A stretch of DNA of 64,000 nucleotides from positions 124,001-188,000 of the forward strand of contig NVUW01000003.1 of assembly GCA_002733205.1 (NCBI GenBank), written 5' to 3'. Shown here piece after piece: positions 17,801 through 26,290 of this stretch (position 1 is the first letter of the stretch; every line of letters begins with the position of its first letter). The position numbers and the translations under genes were made by a program. This DNA is from Thalassobium sp. Lineage in GTDB: Bacteria; Pseudomonadota; Gammaproteobacteria; Pseudomonadales; Oceanobacteraceae. A model generated the notes under the pieces. It saw nothing but the letters and a program-made list of their open reading frames with translations, searched no databases and had not been told where the DNA came from.

Positions 17801-18443
17801 AAGACGCGGCACCAGCCGTATCCGTCGCGCCGAAGCAGAACGCATTGCCCAGGAAATAAAACGGCTCTTCGAAGCCGAGCAAGCTGCCAATTCATCAGGG
17901 CAAAACAGCCTGTCGGTCGGTGTCATTACGTTTTATGCCGCTCAACGCGATCTGATTATGCAGAAACTGACGCAAACCGAAGTGAACGGCACACCCTTAA
18001 TGGTTAAAACACCGGAAGGTTATCAGCCACACGATACTTTTAAACACGCATTCAAGCTTAAACAGGATGGTACAACCAGCAGTGAAGAAGGCCTTCGTGT
18101 CGGCTCGGTTGATGCATTCCAGGGCAAGGAATTTGACGTGGTTTTTCTGTCTTGTGTGCGTACCTGGCAGGAACCCCTAAAACGCCAGAAGCACCAACGA
18201 AGTAACCAGAGTGATAACGACACAAACTCTGGAGATGCAAATACTCACGAAACCCAGCTTAACCGTTTGTTCGGATTTCTGCGCCTGCCTAACCGCATGA
18301 ACGTCGCCATGAGCCGTCAGCGCCAGATGCTGATCTGCGTAGGTGACGCGCAGTTGGCTACCAACGAGTTTGCTGAGGAAGGCATTCCGGCACTCAATGC
18401 CTTTTATCAACTGTGCGGAGGTGAGCATGGCTGTATCCGCTAA
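14895..18443 (+). CDS. SF1 helicase/ATPase, Dna2/Upf1-like
   Basis: A 1182-residue protein. After about 450 residues of unrecognised N-terminal sequence comes an SF1 motor: Walker A GPPGTGKTQVI (about 465-475), motif II VIVDEAARANPLD (about 813-825), motif III GDDRQLPHM, motif IV-like QFRMHPVLGDF, and the late motifs SVDAFQGKEFDVVFLS and RMNVAMSRQRQ. This order is that of Dna2/Upf1/SMUBP2-type helicases acting on single-stranded DNA or RNA. A roughly 300-residue helical insertion lies between motifs I and II. No nuclease motif is evident. Three bases separate it from the kinase gene, and its end overlaps the next gene by 17 bases. Confidence 0.93.
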   Translation: MQLNEFPYFAPDLINLETAEDISGLQESQPVQLQTYGEGWLLQQGNQIIPVTSIKQDKPLLTSLVLRDQTRWLLAQVQANSHRLQLQYLAPADVQQLDLQLGVDGLISDDLFTKNEIRENSIEQACQWLHEHFVVTSAVATSNVSEEQHWLTITRFSNQATNNGFQLLGKGWRADVEQQKDGKYLIRRITRHRRRDSAFSLLMGDFSFADASATAAINSAVYQAQLQAALRDNGSYLELWNLYNDKEWEIALKRAETLKALRFTHAEHFEDGRINRWRIWPKASEAYKEFRERWNNLEIRDEQVDLSKQPPNWGEELQGDNSDESATSNVQQNARGEIRFEEDHVIFTPASNRPKDVPRFPAQKTEAGNSGTTQEAKGGWLYLSLAGQRTVGQRRLNARHSIDAGRRMPQLKALLEGVSVPAERRRSIKALTPYVKESFKGGKPTDKQLLALEAALNTPDIAIIIGPPGTGKTQVIAALQRRLAELFEDQAIAGQVLVSSFQRDALDNVLNRSLVLNLPPRRADGKNGNEDEEDSFSLWIEDQRHYLNKQVELQYEQAPALKTLDDINRTITLLRVSQYSADQYIEQLETLRQQTEALGERTPGSSPIRLPSRLLDELDEYIDQQRKIAPAKFTNPDNYALILKIRGLRTTATSYGDDGSQRAQDLLREIKRNLLTIDTDIIQLLEQAATSTSIGEQQLQLFIQAKNHLLDQFLPDYRPPLLKQALDTQGTELLNQLEYALEEHIRQHQQGVAWALQELASSIETDHQAALKTVEEYAMVVGATCQQAAGNQMASLKAIAGLEDNGIDFDTVIVDEAARANPLDLFIPMSMASRRIILVGDDRQLPHMLEPDIEGQLQEEHQLTEQQLLAFRSSLFERLRLKLQELQKQDGTQRVVMLDTQFRMHPVLGDFVSQQFYEAEGMEKVKSGRDAKDFTFDRKLITELGSSAEHYDRKVCQWLDVSATEGKAERRGTSRIRRAEAERIAQEIKRLFEAEQAANSSGQNSLSVGVITFYAAQRDLIMQKLTQTEVNGTPLMVKTPEGYQPHDTFKHAFKLKQDGTTSSEEGLRVGSVDAFQGKEFDVVFLSCVRTWQEPLKRQKHQRSNQSDNDTNSGDANTHETQLNRLFGFLRLPNRMNVAMSRQRQMLICVGDAQLATNEFAEEGIPALNAFYQLCGGEHGCIR

Positions 18444-19971
18444 CAAAAACGATTACATGAATAAGCAGATACCTGACAACACAGACACAGGTCTGTACCT
18501 GAAATACGGTCGTCGCCCTGCCGGGTCGAACGACAAAGTGCAAGCTGTATTATGGCCAGTGTGGATACACAAGGTGCTGTATCCGGAAGTTCAGCAGCCG
18601 AAAATGAACCTGTATCAAAAAGTCGTCATGCGCCTGATTCGCGCCAAAACCCATGATGCAGAAGACATTGCTCAACTCACGGGTATGCATATCAATCTGG
18701 TTAAACTGATTCAGGCAGAACTCTACAGTCGTGGCTGGATTAACGCCCTGGCAACAACGCTGACCGAGGATGGGGTCAACGTCATCAACGAAGCTGATCA
18801 GCAAAGCGAGCTGCTTGCCAGTGGTTATCTGTTTCAGGATGCGTACACCGGCAGACTTTGGCCTCGTATCGAAAAGCGCCTGAACATACTGGAGCCAGTC
18901 GATCCGACCACAGTACATCCAGAATTCCGGCAGGACAGAAAAACAGGTCGCACTTTCAAACCATTCAAGCCATCGGCAACACTCCGACGATCATCGCAGC
19001 CTGACGCCCGCGCGGCATCAAAAGCCTGGCAGGATTATCGCAGCGACTACCGCTATGCGCGCCAGCTGTACAGCAGTTGTCAGATACCGGAGCAAATCAG
19101 CCTGTCTGGCATCCGTATCCAGGATGTCCAGCCAGAGCTTGCCTGGATCGTCGTCTGGATCACACCTGGTAACGCCGATAATTTATGGAGCATTAAAGAC
19201 CCATTCAATATTCGCGACGAAGCATGGTGGTTAACCAATAACCTGTCCCAGCTGCTTGAGTCCGACCACAATCTGCTGAAAAGATTAGGTCAGTTAATCG
19301 ATCAGCCTGAACCTGAAAATCAGACCGTCAGTGAATGGCTTAACAGCTTACAGCAGCAAGCACAGATACAAGTAATGCTGGAGTGCCCCTGGGCCAACAA
19401 TGAGCCGGATATTGCCGCTGCTATTTCAATATTATTAACGCGCAAAAAGACCATCTCAGATGGCCAAAAATATCAGAATGATCTTGAAGCAGCGATTACC
19501 GAAAGCCAGAAGTTACTGGAAGTATTAATGCAATGGTTGATCAAAACCTATCCAGCCAACACGGGCTCTATACCGAAGTCTGGCAAAACAGACAGCAAAC
19601 TGCATAAACAACTGCTTTTGGCACTTGGATTACCCGCTATGACCGAAGATGTGGCAGACACTCTCAGCCGTCAGTCGCTACAGGGGGTGATCAGATCGCT
19701 CAGCATGCCAACAAGCTCCCTTAAGGCGCTTTTTTTTGCTGCAGCCCTGGGCTCAGTAGGCAACCCAGAGCACCCATTAAAAAGCCTCGATGCGCAGCAG
19801 CTACAACTTGAGCGCCTGCTCAAGCTGGCCGACTTACGCAATCAGGCCAGTCACGGCAACAGCCGTTTCACAGGCAAGCAATATCAAGAAATTACCGAAG
19901 CTCATGCGCTCGAACAGATTGCCTATGCACTGAGTTTCACCGAACACTTCAAGGAATGGATCCATGGCTAA
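18427..19971 (+). CDS. Winged-helix protein with C-terminal HEPN-like RNxxxH motif
   Basis: 514 residues from ATG 18427, chosen because GGAGGTGA precedes it; the frame is open back to 18343 inside the helicase gene. Residues about 60-105 (VVMRLIRAKTHDAEDIAQLT...LVKLIQAELYSRGWI) look like a winged helix. A region at about 150-190 is basic and linker-like. The helical C-terminus contains LADLRNQASHGN (about 467-478): RNQASH fits the RNxxxH catalytic signature of HEPN domains, many of which are metal-independent RNases in defence systems. The fold call rests on this motif and helical context, not on a search. It overlaps the next gene by 8 bases. Confidence 0.6.
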   Translation: MAVSANKNDYMNKQIPDNTDTGLYLKYGRRPAGSNDKVQAVLWPVWIHKVLYPEVQQPKMNLYQKVVMRLIRAKTHDAEDIAQLTGMHINLVKLIQAELYSRGWINALATTLTEDGVNVINEADQQSELLASGYLFQDAYTGRLWPRIEKRLNILEPVDPTTVHPEFRQDRKTGRTFKPFKPSATLRRSSQPDARAASKAWQDYRSDYRYARQLYSSCQIPEQISLSGIRIQDVQPELAWIVVWITPGNADNLWSIKDPFNIRDEAWWLTNNLSQLLESDHNLLKRLGQLIDQPEPENQTVSEWLNSLQQQAQIQVMLECPWANNEPDIAAAISILLTRKKTISDGQKYQNDLEAAITESQKLLEVLMQWLIKTYPANTGSIPKSGKTDSKLHKQLLLALGLPAMTEDVADTLSRQSLQGVIRSLSMPTSSLKALFFAAALGSVGNPEHPLKSLDAQQLQLERLLKLADLRNQASHGNSRFTGKQYQEITEAHALEQIAYALSFTEHFKEWIHG

Positions 19972-22411
19972 GAAAAACCGCCAACTAACACCTCCAGGTA
20001 ATACCGCCGTGGCAAGTCAAATGGCCAACAAGGCGCAGTTGGAAAAGCAAGTGTCAACCTGGAAGGCCTCATTTGAAAACGCCAGCAAGGTGTTTGAAGA
20101 CACCAACCGCGAACTGGACCTGGCCATCGATGAAGCGGCACTGAAAAATGTTATTGCCCATATTCATGATGATGACGTCGAAACAGTATCTCGCTGGATA
20201 GGTAAATTCGCTCAGGTATGTGGTGAATTAGCTAAGTACAGAAGCAGCCTTAATGCCGAGTACAGCGCGCGCTGGGAGACCTGTAACAAGGAAGGTCAGG
20301 AGCTCGAGCGTATAAAAGCCGACATTCTGTCGCGTTCAGATGAATTAGCTGAGCTGGAAAACACCCTCAACGAAAAAGAAAATGAACTTGAAAAACGCCA
20401 GGGCGAACTGGCAAGCCTGGAAGATCAACTGCTGACTCAGCAACGCGACCTGAAAGACCGCGAAATCAACGCAAAAAACGGCTTTGCACAGCAGAACAAA
20501 CAAAGCCTCAGCCAACTGGAACAACAACATCAGCAACTAGAAAATGACTATCAAAAATTGCTGCAACAATTGCGCGATGAAGAGTCACAACTCAAAAACG
20601 AAATTCGCAGCACCGCCCGACAACTGGCGGAACTGCGTAATACTCTGACCGATGAAGAGCACAACAAAAAAATTGAGCTGGACCAAAGAGAGCTCCAGCT
20701 GAATCAAAGAGAACAACAACTTAAAGAAACAGAACTCCGTCAGAATCAAGAATGGGATGATCTCACACAAGCCAAAGAAAATATCGGCCGCCAGGTCGAT
20801 GAAGAAATGGAGCGCGAGCGCCAATCTCACAAGGCGAAAATCGACCAGCTCAATAAAAAGCTCGAATCGACGTGGAGCAAAGTCGATGAACTGCAACAGC
20901 AGCTCTCCGACTTTGACGATCTTAGCCATGCACTGGGCGGCAAGTCACCAGAGGATTTCCTGCAGCAAAACACAGCGCTGAAGCAAGAAATACGCAACCT
21001 GAAACGCACACTGGCAGAGTCTGACAGCGCGGCATTGACTGACGAAAACGAACAATTAAGACAGCGCGTCAGCGAGCAGGAAGCCAGAATTAACGATATA
21101 CAGCCGCAACTGCTGCAAGCGCAAACCGAAGCCGCGCATAAGCGTATTGCCGCTACAGAACTGCAGGCAGTACAACAAGAAAAGCGCGTTCTGGAACAAC
21201 ACAAAAATACCCTGTCAGTCCATATCGACGACCTCGAAAGCCGCATCGCTCAACTGACCGATGCCCATAAAACCCAAACACCGTTCCCGGCGATGTCGAA
21301 TATGGATACACACAAAGACTTCCGCGCAACACTGGAGCTTGAAGACGTACCGGATCTGAGCACCTTTGCAGAAGAACTGCAACACCGCATCGCAAAAGCA
21401 GAAGATGACGTCGAATTGTTCTATCCCATCGAGGATATCCGCACATTGCTCGGTGGCCTGGCCATGAGTCAGCTGCATGTATTCCAGGGCATCAGCGGTA
21501 CCGGTAAAACCAGTCTGGCCAAAGCCTTTGCCAAAGCCATGGGTGGTTTTTGTACCGACATTGCCGTACAGGCCGGATGGCGCGATCGTGATGATCTGTT
21601 AGGCCATTACAACGCCTTTGAACGCAAGTTCTATGAGAAAGACTGTCTGCAAGCTCTGTATCAGGCGCAAACGCCGCGCTGGAGCGATACCTGCAACGTG
21701 ATTCTGCTCGATGAGATGAATCTGTCGCGTCCAGAACAGTATTTCTCCGAGTTTTTATCCGCACTGGAAAAAAACGATCATAAGGAACGCCTGATCAGCC
21801 TGGCCGAAACCGCTCTGCCTAACGCCCCCTTAAACCTGAAAGATGGTCGCCAGATTCTGGTACCGCGTAACGTCTGGTTTATTGGTACCGCCAACCACGA
21901 TGAAACCACCAACGAACTGGCAGATAAAACCTATGACCGCGCCCACGTCATGACATTGCCTAAGCAGGACCATCGCTTCAAAATTACCGGATATGACAAA
22001 GCCAATTTCTCATTCAGATCTCTGACTTCTGCATTTGATAAGGCCGAAGTAAAACATGAGGACGAAGTAGCGGCACTGCTGACTCAACTAACCAATCACG
22101 AGTTCACCCAACTACTGGCCGACACTTTTGGGCTGGGCTGGGGTAATCGTTTCGAGCGTCAGGCCAAACGTTTTATTCCGGTAATGCTTGCTTGCGGTGC
22201 GAGTAGTGGTGAAGCGCTTGACCACCTGCTGTCCACCCGCGTGATGCGCAGCGGTAAGGTCACTGGCCGATACGACGTTGCAGCCGACGAGCTTGGTTTA
22301 CTTACCGATGCACTCACGGATTTCTGGACAACCAGCAAACTTGAAGGGGACCCGAGCAAGTCACTGGAACTGCTTAACGCCGACCGTCAACGCAAGGAGC
22401 GCGGCGGCTGA
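19964..22411 (+). CDS. Coiled-coil protein with McrB-like AAA+ domain
   Basis: 815 residues. Residues about 60-440 are almost continuous Glu/Gln/Lys/Leu-rich coiled coil. The C-terminal AAA+ domain has Walker A GISGTGKTSLAKA (about 508-520), Walker B VILLDEMNLSRPEQYFSEFL (about 583-602) and FIGTANHDETT (sensor region), all typical of McrB/AAA_5 motors; whether it uses GTP or ATP is not decidable here. The long coiled coil replaces the DNA-recognition domain of classical McrB and may mediate oligomerisation or long-range contact. It is paired with the next gene, as mcrB is with mcrC; the two overlap by one base. Confidence 0.88.
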   Translation: MAKKNRQLTPPGNTAVASQMANKAQLEKQVSTWKASFENASKVFEDTNRELDLAIDEAALKNVIAHIHDDDVETVSRWIGKFAQVCGELAKYRSSLNAEYSARWETCNKEGQELERIKADILSRSDELAELENTLNEKENELEKRQGELASLEDQLLTQQRDLKDREINAKNGFAQQNKQSLSQLEQQHQQLENDYQKLLQQLRDEESQLKNEIRSTARQLAELRNTLTDEEHNKKIELDQRELQLNQREQQLKETELRQNQEWDDLTQAKENIGRQVDEEMERERQSHKAKIDQLNKKLESTWSKVDELQQQLSDFDDLSHALGGKSPEDFLQQNTALKQEIRNLKRTLAESDSAALTDENEQLRQRVSEQEARINDIQPQLLQAQTEAAHKRIAATELQAVQQEKRVLEQHKNTLSVHIDDLESRIAQLTDAHKTQTPFPAMSNMDTHKDFRATLELEDVPDLSTFAEELQHRIAKAEDDVELFYPIEDIRTLLGGLAMSQLHVFQGISGTGKTSLAKAFAKAMGGFCTDIAVQAGWRDRDDLLGHYNAFERKFYEKDCLQALYQAQTPRWSDTCNVILLDEMNLSRPEQYFSEFLSALEKNDHKERLISLAETALPNAPLNLKDGRQILVPRNVWFIGTANHDETTNELADKTYDRAHVMTLPKQDHRFKITGYDKANFSFRSLTSAFDKAEVKHEDEVAALLTQLTNHEFTQLLADTFGLGWGNRFERQAKRFIPVMLACGASSGEALDHLLSTRVMRSGKVTGRYDVAADELGLLTDALTDFWTTSKLEGDPSKSLELLNADRQRKERGG

Positions 22412-24372
22412 TGTGGATCGACCGTCTCACCCAAACCAGCCTAACCACTTTGCCAGCGTCCATTGACGCTGGCAGATACCAGTGGGATGAAAACACCGGG
22501 AGCTATGAACGCCTTAATCAGCATTCGGACATCAATCCCGGCGACCTGTTGCTGAGCGATGGCTCTGATCGATACCAGCTCCTCGGCAACAACGGCAGTT
22601 TTACCAAGCCGGTGATCGACAAACCTGAGCCAATCACCCTGTTTCAAAACGCCATTCTGACGTTGGGTAAAACCCTGGCCAAGCAGCAGACACCAGATCA
22701 TCCTCTGCTATCCCCCTTGCTGCCCGCCGCTGTTATTAATGCTGAACTCGATCTTTTGCCCGTGGAAAAAACGCTGCAAACCGTGCTCGACAAAGGCCAC
22801 CTGCACGAAATTGCCCACCATCCTCGTCTGGACATTCGCTACGTTGAAGAAATTACCGACGTCGCCCGCGCTAAACGCTTAGCCAAAGGTGCGCTGGTGC
22901 ATCTGGCGTCGCATTCCGAGTGCTGGCAGCGCCAGACACTGAGCGGTGTTGTTCCCAAAATAGTCAAAGCCCGCTTCAGCGAAGACGATTATCAGATTTA
23001 CGAAAACCGTGTCTTCGCACGTCTTATCGACAAACTGCATCGCCACCTGAACAGCCGTATCCGTACTGTAGGGCAGCTGCAACAAACTCTGAACGATGCG
23101 CTCGGTTTTAAAGAAAATACAGATACGATTGACTACCGCCTCAGCCAGAAAATCTGCACCTTATGGGGTGAAACCTTCGATGCAGAATCCACGTTAGAAG
23201 CGTTAGAACGTTTAGACACAACATTGACGACTCTCAATGCCATGCTGAAGAGCATCACCAGTCTGCGACAATCTGGCTTGTATCTGATGATCCCCCGTCA
23301 CGCTCAGGTGGGAGCTGCGCTGCATCGCACCAACATCCTCAATCACGATGCCCACTACCGTCACCTGGCAATATTGTGGGATGAATTAAACCGCCTGCAG
23401 CAAACCAGACAACTCACTCCGGCACAACGTTTCGAACAGCAGCAATTATTAGCCAGCCACTACAGCGATTACGCGGGTTTAGTTCTGCAACATGCACTGG
23501 CAGACAACGCACAAGCACGCTTGTCGCCAGCTACACCTGCCCAATCTGGAATAGGCTCTGACGAAGCGGTTGTCGATTATGAATGGGCCGGACAAACCCT
23601 GCGCCTGCAACAGCAAGGGTTTGACTGGAAACTCAGCCTGCTTCCGACAGAACATAACCCCTCATCAAAACCAAGCGAACAGACTCTGCTGGAATTTACC
23701 CCATGGTTTGGCTTCAGCGAGCAGCCTGAACTGTCAACACCATTAGCCAGTAACAGAATTATCCTCTGGCCATCCATCGACAACATCAGTAATGAAAAGG
23801 CAGATGATCAGCAGCCAGGTTGGTATGCCCTATCTCCATTGGATTTATACTGTGTCGAACGCCTTGGCTGGCTGATAGACAGAAAACTGAATGAACACTT
23901 AACCCGGCAATATTCCGAGCCGATAATGAAGCTGCCCGGCAAAGCCATTAATGTTATTCGCAGCCTCCAACCGAACAACAATCAGGTACTGGCATTAACC
24001 GCCACTCCGCCACAACTACGGCTACTCGAATATCCGCGCAGCCAGGATGCTATGCAGTTGCTTGAACCTTTATCGGATGCACTTCGTAAAGAGAATGCTG
24101 TATTGCAAGCTGAGCAGTTGCACCAGCAACTGGCCAACCTCAAGGCTCTTGAACACTGTCCGGTATGTGGTGAACATTCCGCACTGGTTCATCAGCCTCC
24201 TGCTGGTTTCCGGATTGAATGTCAGGGCTGTGGCACCGATCGTTACCTGAAACAGGCTGGCGAGATACTGGAGATTCGTTTCACAGATAAAGACAACAGC
24301 AAGGTGATTGGAGCTGGCTTCGCCGCCCGGGGTCGCTGGGCACAAGATGCTAAGATAAGCATCAAAAAGTAA
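22411..24372 (+). CDS. DUF2357/McrC-like protein with C-terminal zinc ribbon
   Basis: 653 residues. The central part (about 120-215, with RLDIRYVEEITDVARAKRL and DDYQIYENRVFARLIDKL) resembles DUF2357 proteins, which partner McrB-like motors in place of McrC. A zinc ribbon follows near the end (CPVCGEH about 583-589, CQGCGT about 606-611). I see no convincing PD-(D/E)xK nuclease triad, so it may be an adaptor rather than a nuclease, unless the active site lies in the diverged middle region. Last gene of the seven-gene operon, starting on the stop codon of the AAA+ gene. Confidence 0.55.
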   Translation: MWIDRLTQTSLTTLPASIDAGRYQWDENTGSYERLNQHSDINPGDLLLSDGSDRYQLLGNNGSFTKPVIDKPEPITLFQNAILTLGKTLAKQQTPDHPLLSPLLPAAVINAELDLLPVEKTLQTVLDKGHLHEIAHHPRLDIRYVEEITDVARAKRLAKGALVHLASHSECWQRQTLSGVVPKIVKARFSEDDYQIYENRVFARLIDKLHRHLNSRIRTVGQLQQTLNDALGFKENTDTIDYRLSQKICTLWGETFDAESTLEALERLDTTLTTLNAMLKSITSLRQSGLYLMIPRHAQVGAALHRTNILNHDAHYRHLAILWDELNRLQQTRQLTPAQRFEQQQLLASHYSDYAGLVLQHALADNAQARLSPATPAQSGIGSDEAVVDYEWAGQTLRLQQQGFDWKLSLLPTEHNPSSKPSEQTLLEFTPWFGFSEQPELSTPLASNRIILWPSIDNISNEKADDQQPGWYALSPLDLYCVERLGWLIDRKLNEHLTRQYSEPIMKLPGKAINVIRSLQPNNNQVLALTATPPQLRLLEYPRSQDAMQLLEPLSDALRKENAVLQAEQLHQQLANLKALEHCPVCGEHSALVHQPPAGFRIECQGCGTDRYLKQAGEILEIRFTDKDNSKVIGAGFAARGRWAQDAKISIKK

Positions 24373-24403
24373 AACAAAATAAAAGGGCAGCCAATGGCTG
24401 CCC
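24369..24403 (-). terminator. Intrinsic terminator between convergent operons
   Basis: GGGCAGCC pairs perfectly with GGCTGCCC around a three-base loop (24385-24403). Read on the minus strand it is followed by TTTTATTTTG, so it best stops the dynamin operon; the same hairpin without a T run may also help end the plus-strand operon. Confidence 0.75.
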
Positions 24404-24538
24404 CCTAGTCTCTGTTCCTACTTATTTATAACTCCGAAAGGCAATGAATCATGGTCAAATCATTCGACCTTTCGCAGTTAAACCTGCCAGAAAGACGCTG
24501 ATATCTCACCATGTGATCAAAGAAAAAGCATGTAACAA

Positions 24539-26290
24539 CTACACTGCTTTTTTAACACGCCAGGAATTCAAACCACGCTTGATTTTGGCTAATTCTTCAA
24601 GATGTTTATTACTCTGATCAGTGCAATAATCCTGACGCAAACCCTGCAATTGATCGCGAATCTGGTTGACCTGATCGGCTCTTGTATTAAGGCCATCCAC
24701 TTCCGCGGATAACGCCATATCACTATCATTAGCACCTTCTGCAACGGCGGTAACAGAAGTAGCGTTAACGGATCTCATTGAGCCTAGTAACGCTCCTAAA
24801 ATACCCTGTTGAATTATCATAGCCGCAGAAGACTGCTCTTTCTTGTCTACGGGTTCAGACATGTACTTTTCCACATCGAATTCGGCAGTTGAAATATCTG
24901 TTTCAAAGGCACCAATTTCCAATAGGTTCAGCTCTAAAGCTTTCAGTAGTGATGCCTTTGCCTTGCGATTCTTAACATCCTGCTCCAGGGCTTGTTGATA
25001 GTCATCCAGAACCAGACTCAACTTTTCGACAACCAGATCCAAAGCATTACGTGGCCTGTCCCACTCACTCAAAACCTCCATCAAGCTACGCTCACGGAAG
25101 GCCAGCTCACTACCACGGGCACTGCTGTATGCAGAGATTCCCTCGTAAGGAATACCATTGAGCATCAGCTCTTCTGCAATCTGATCAAGAACTTCATCCA
25201 CACCAGCTTGCGGTCGTAAATCGGCTTTATTCAGAACAACGTACAGAGGGATATTAAGTTCTGATAATGACCATAGTTTATCGAGGTCATCGCGTGGAAC
25301 GGTACCATTCGAATCGAGACCGATCACCCAGATAAGCGCCTGTCCCTGGGCGATAAACTCATCGGAAGCAGCCTGATCTCCTCCTGTTGAGCCACCACGA
25401 TCCCCCGGGTTATATCCCGGCAAATCAATAAAGGAAATATTACGCAGATCCTTCATTGGTACTTCCAGCGACATAAAGGGGAGCAGATCTCGAAGATTAA
25501 AACCGAACTCTTCAACGAATTTATGCGAGAGTCGCTCGTATATCCCAATAGGAACATCAAAGAAGCCCCCGCCCTGCGGATATCCACGAACAGCAACATT
25601 ATCAGCGTGAAACACATAGGTTGGAATTGCCGTCACCGGTTCAATACCTATCGGCAAGCGAACATCATTATCGGCAAATAAGCTGGTAATCAGCGACGAC
25701 TTCCCACTACTGAAACCTCCAGCGACTGCCACAATTGTACGCTCAGAAAATGCGGCCAGCGAATCAGCCATGCGAAGCTCATCATCAACCGCGCGTATCT
25801 TCATCATTTGCTCTGCTTCGTTAACAACAACATTAACCCGGTTAATAAACGGCAGCAAAGAGTCATTAAGCAAGGTTTTAAAAGCCAAATAACGCTGCGA
25901 TGGGTTATTCACTGGCGAGATTGCCGAGCAGACTAAGTCATAGCGACTCTTCAGGTCTGTCATCTGTTGCTGATACTGAGCCAGGGTTTTACTAAGCGTT
26001 TTCAGTTCCGCCTGCTTATTTTTAAAAGCCGTTACAGCCTTCTCATACTCATCCTTAACACGGCCGTGAGCCGCAACCGATGTATTCAGTTGCTTTGTTA
26101 ACTTTTGGCCCTGTGCTTTTTCAATGGCCAGTGATTCAAGGCATCGCTGAAGTTGTTGCTCGGTAACCGACAAATGATCAAGTGCAGACTCATAACCTAA
26201 GCGAAGATTCCGTACCGCCGGACTTGTTACCGAGAATATTTTTTCGGCAAGGGCAACCGGCAACCTGGATTCTGTTTTTACATCAGTCAT
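24539..26290 (-). CDS. Dynamin-like GTPase, third of three
   Basis: 583 residues. The N-terminal 30-125 region is coiled coil. The GTPase domain has P-loop AGGFSSGKSS (about 189-198), switch Thr candidates in GIEPVTAIPT, G3 DLPGYNP (about 289-295) and G4 LNKAD (about 353-357). The C-terminal helical part (about 410-580) would form the stalk; a hydrophobic stretch near 490-505 (AAMIIQQGILGALLGS) might touch membrane. Bacterial dynamins remodel or seal membranes, and some protect against phage lysis. It starts on the stop of the gene upstream (TAATG). Confidence 0.87.
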   Translation of the reverse strand: MTDVKTESRLPVALAEKIFSVTSPAVRNLRLGYESALDHLSVTEQQLQRCLESLAIEKAQGQKLTKQLNTSVAAHGRVKDEYEKAVTAFKNKQAELKTLSKTLAQYQQQMTDLKSRYDLVCSAISPVNNPSQRYLAFKTLLNDSLLPFINRVNVVVNEAEQMMKIRAVDDELRMADSLAAFSERTIVAVAGGFSSGKSSLITSLFADNDVRLPIGIEPVTAIPTYVFHADNVAVRGYPQGGGFFDVPIGIYERLSHKFVEEFGFNLRDLLPFMSLEVPMKDLRNISFIDLPGYNPGDRGGSTGGDQAASDEFIAQGQALIWVIGLDSNGTVPRDDLDKLWSLSELNIPLYVVLNKADLRPQAGVDEVLDQIAEELMLNGIPYEGISAYSSARGSELAFRERSLMEVLSEWDRPRNALDLVVEKLSLVLDDYQQALEQDVKNRKAKASLLKALELNLLEIGAFETDISTAEFDVEKYMSEPVDKKEQSSAAMIIQQGILGALLGSMRSVNATSVTAVAEGANDSDMALSAEVDGLNTRADQVNQIRDQLQGLRQDYCTDQSNKHLEELAKIKRGLNSWRVKKAV

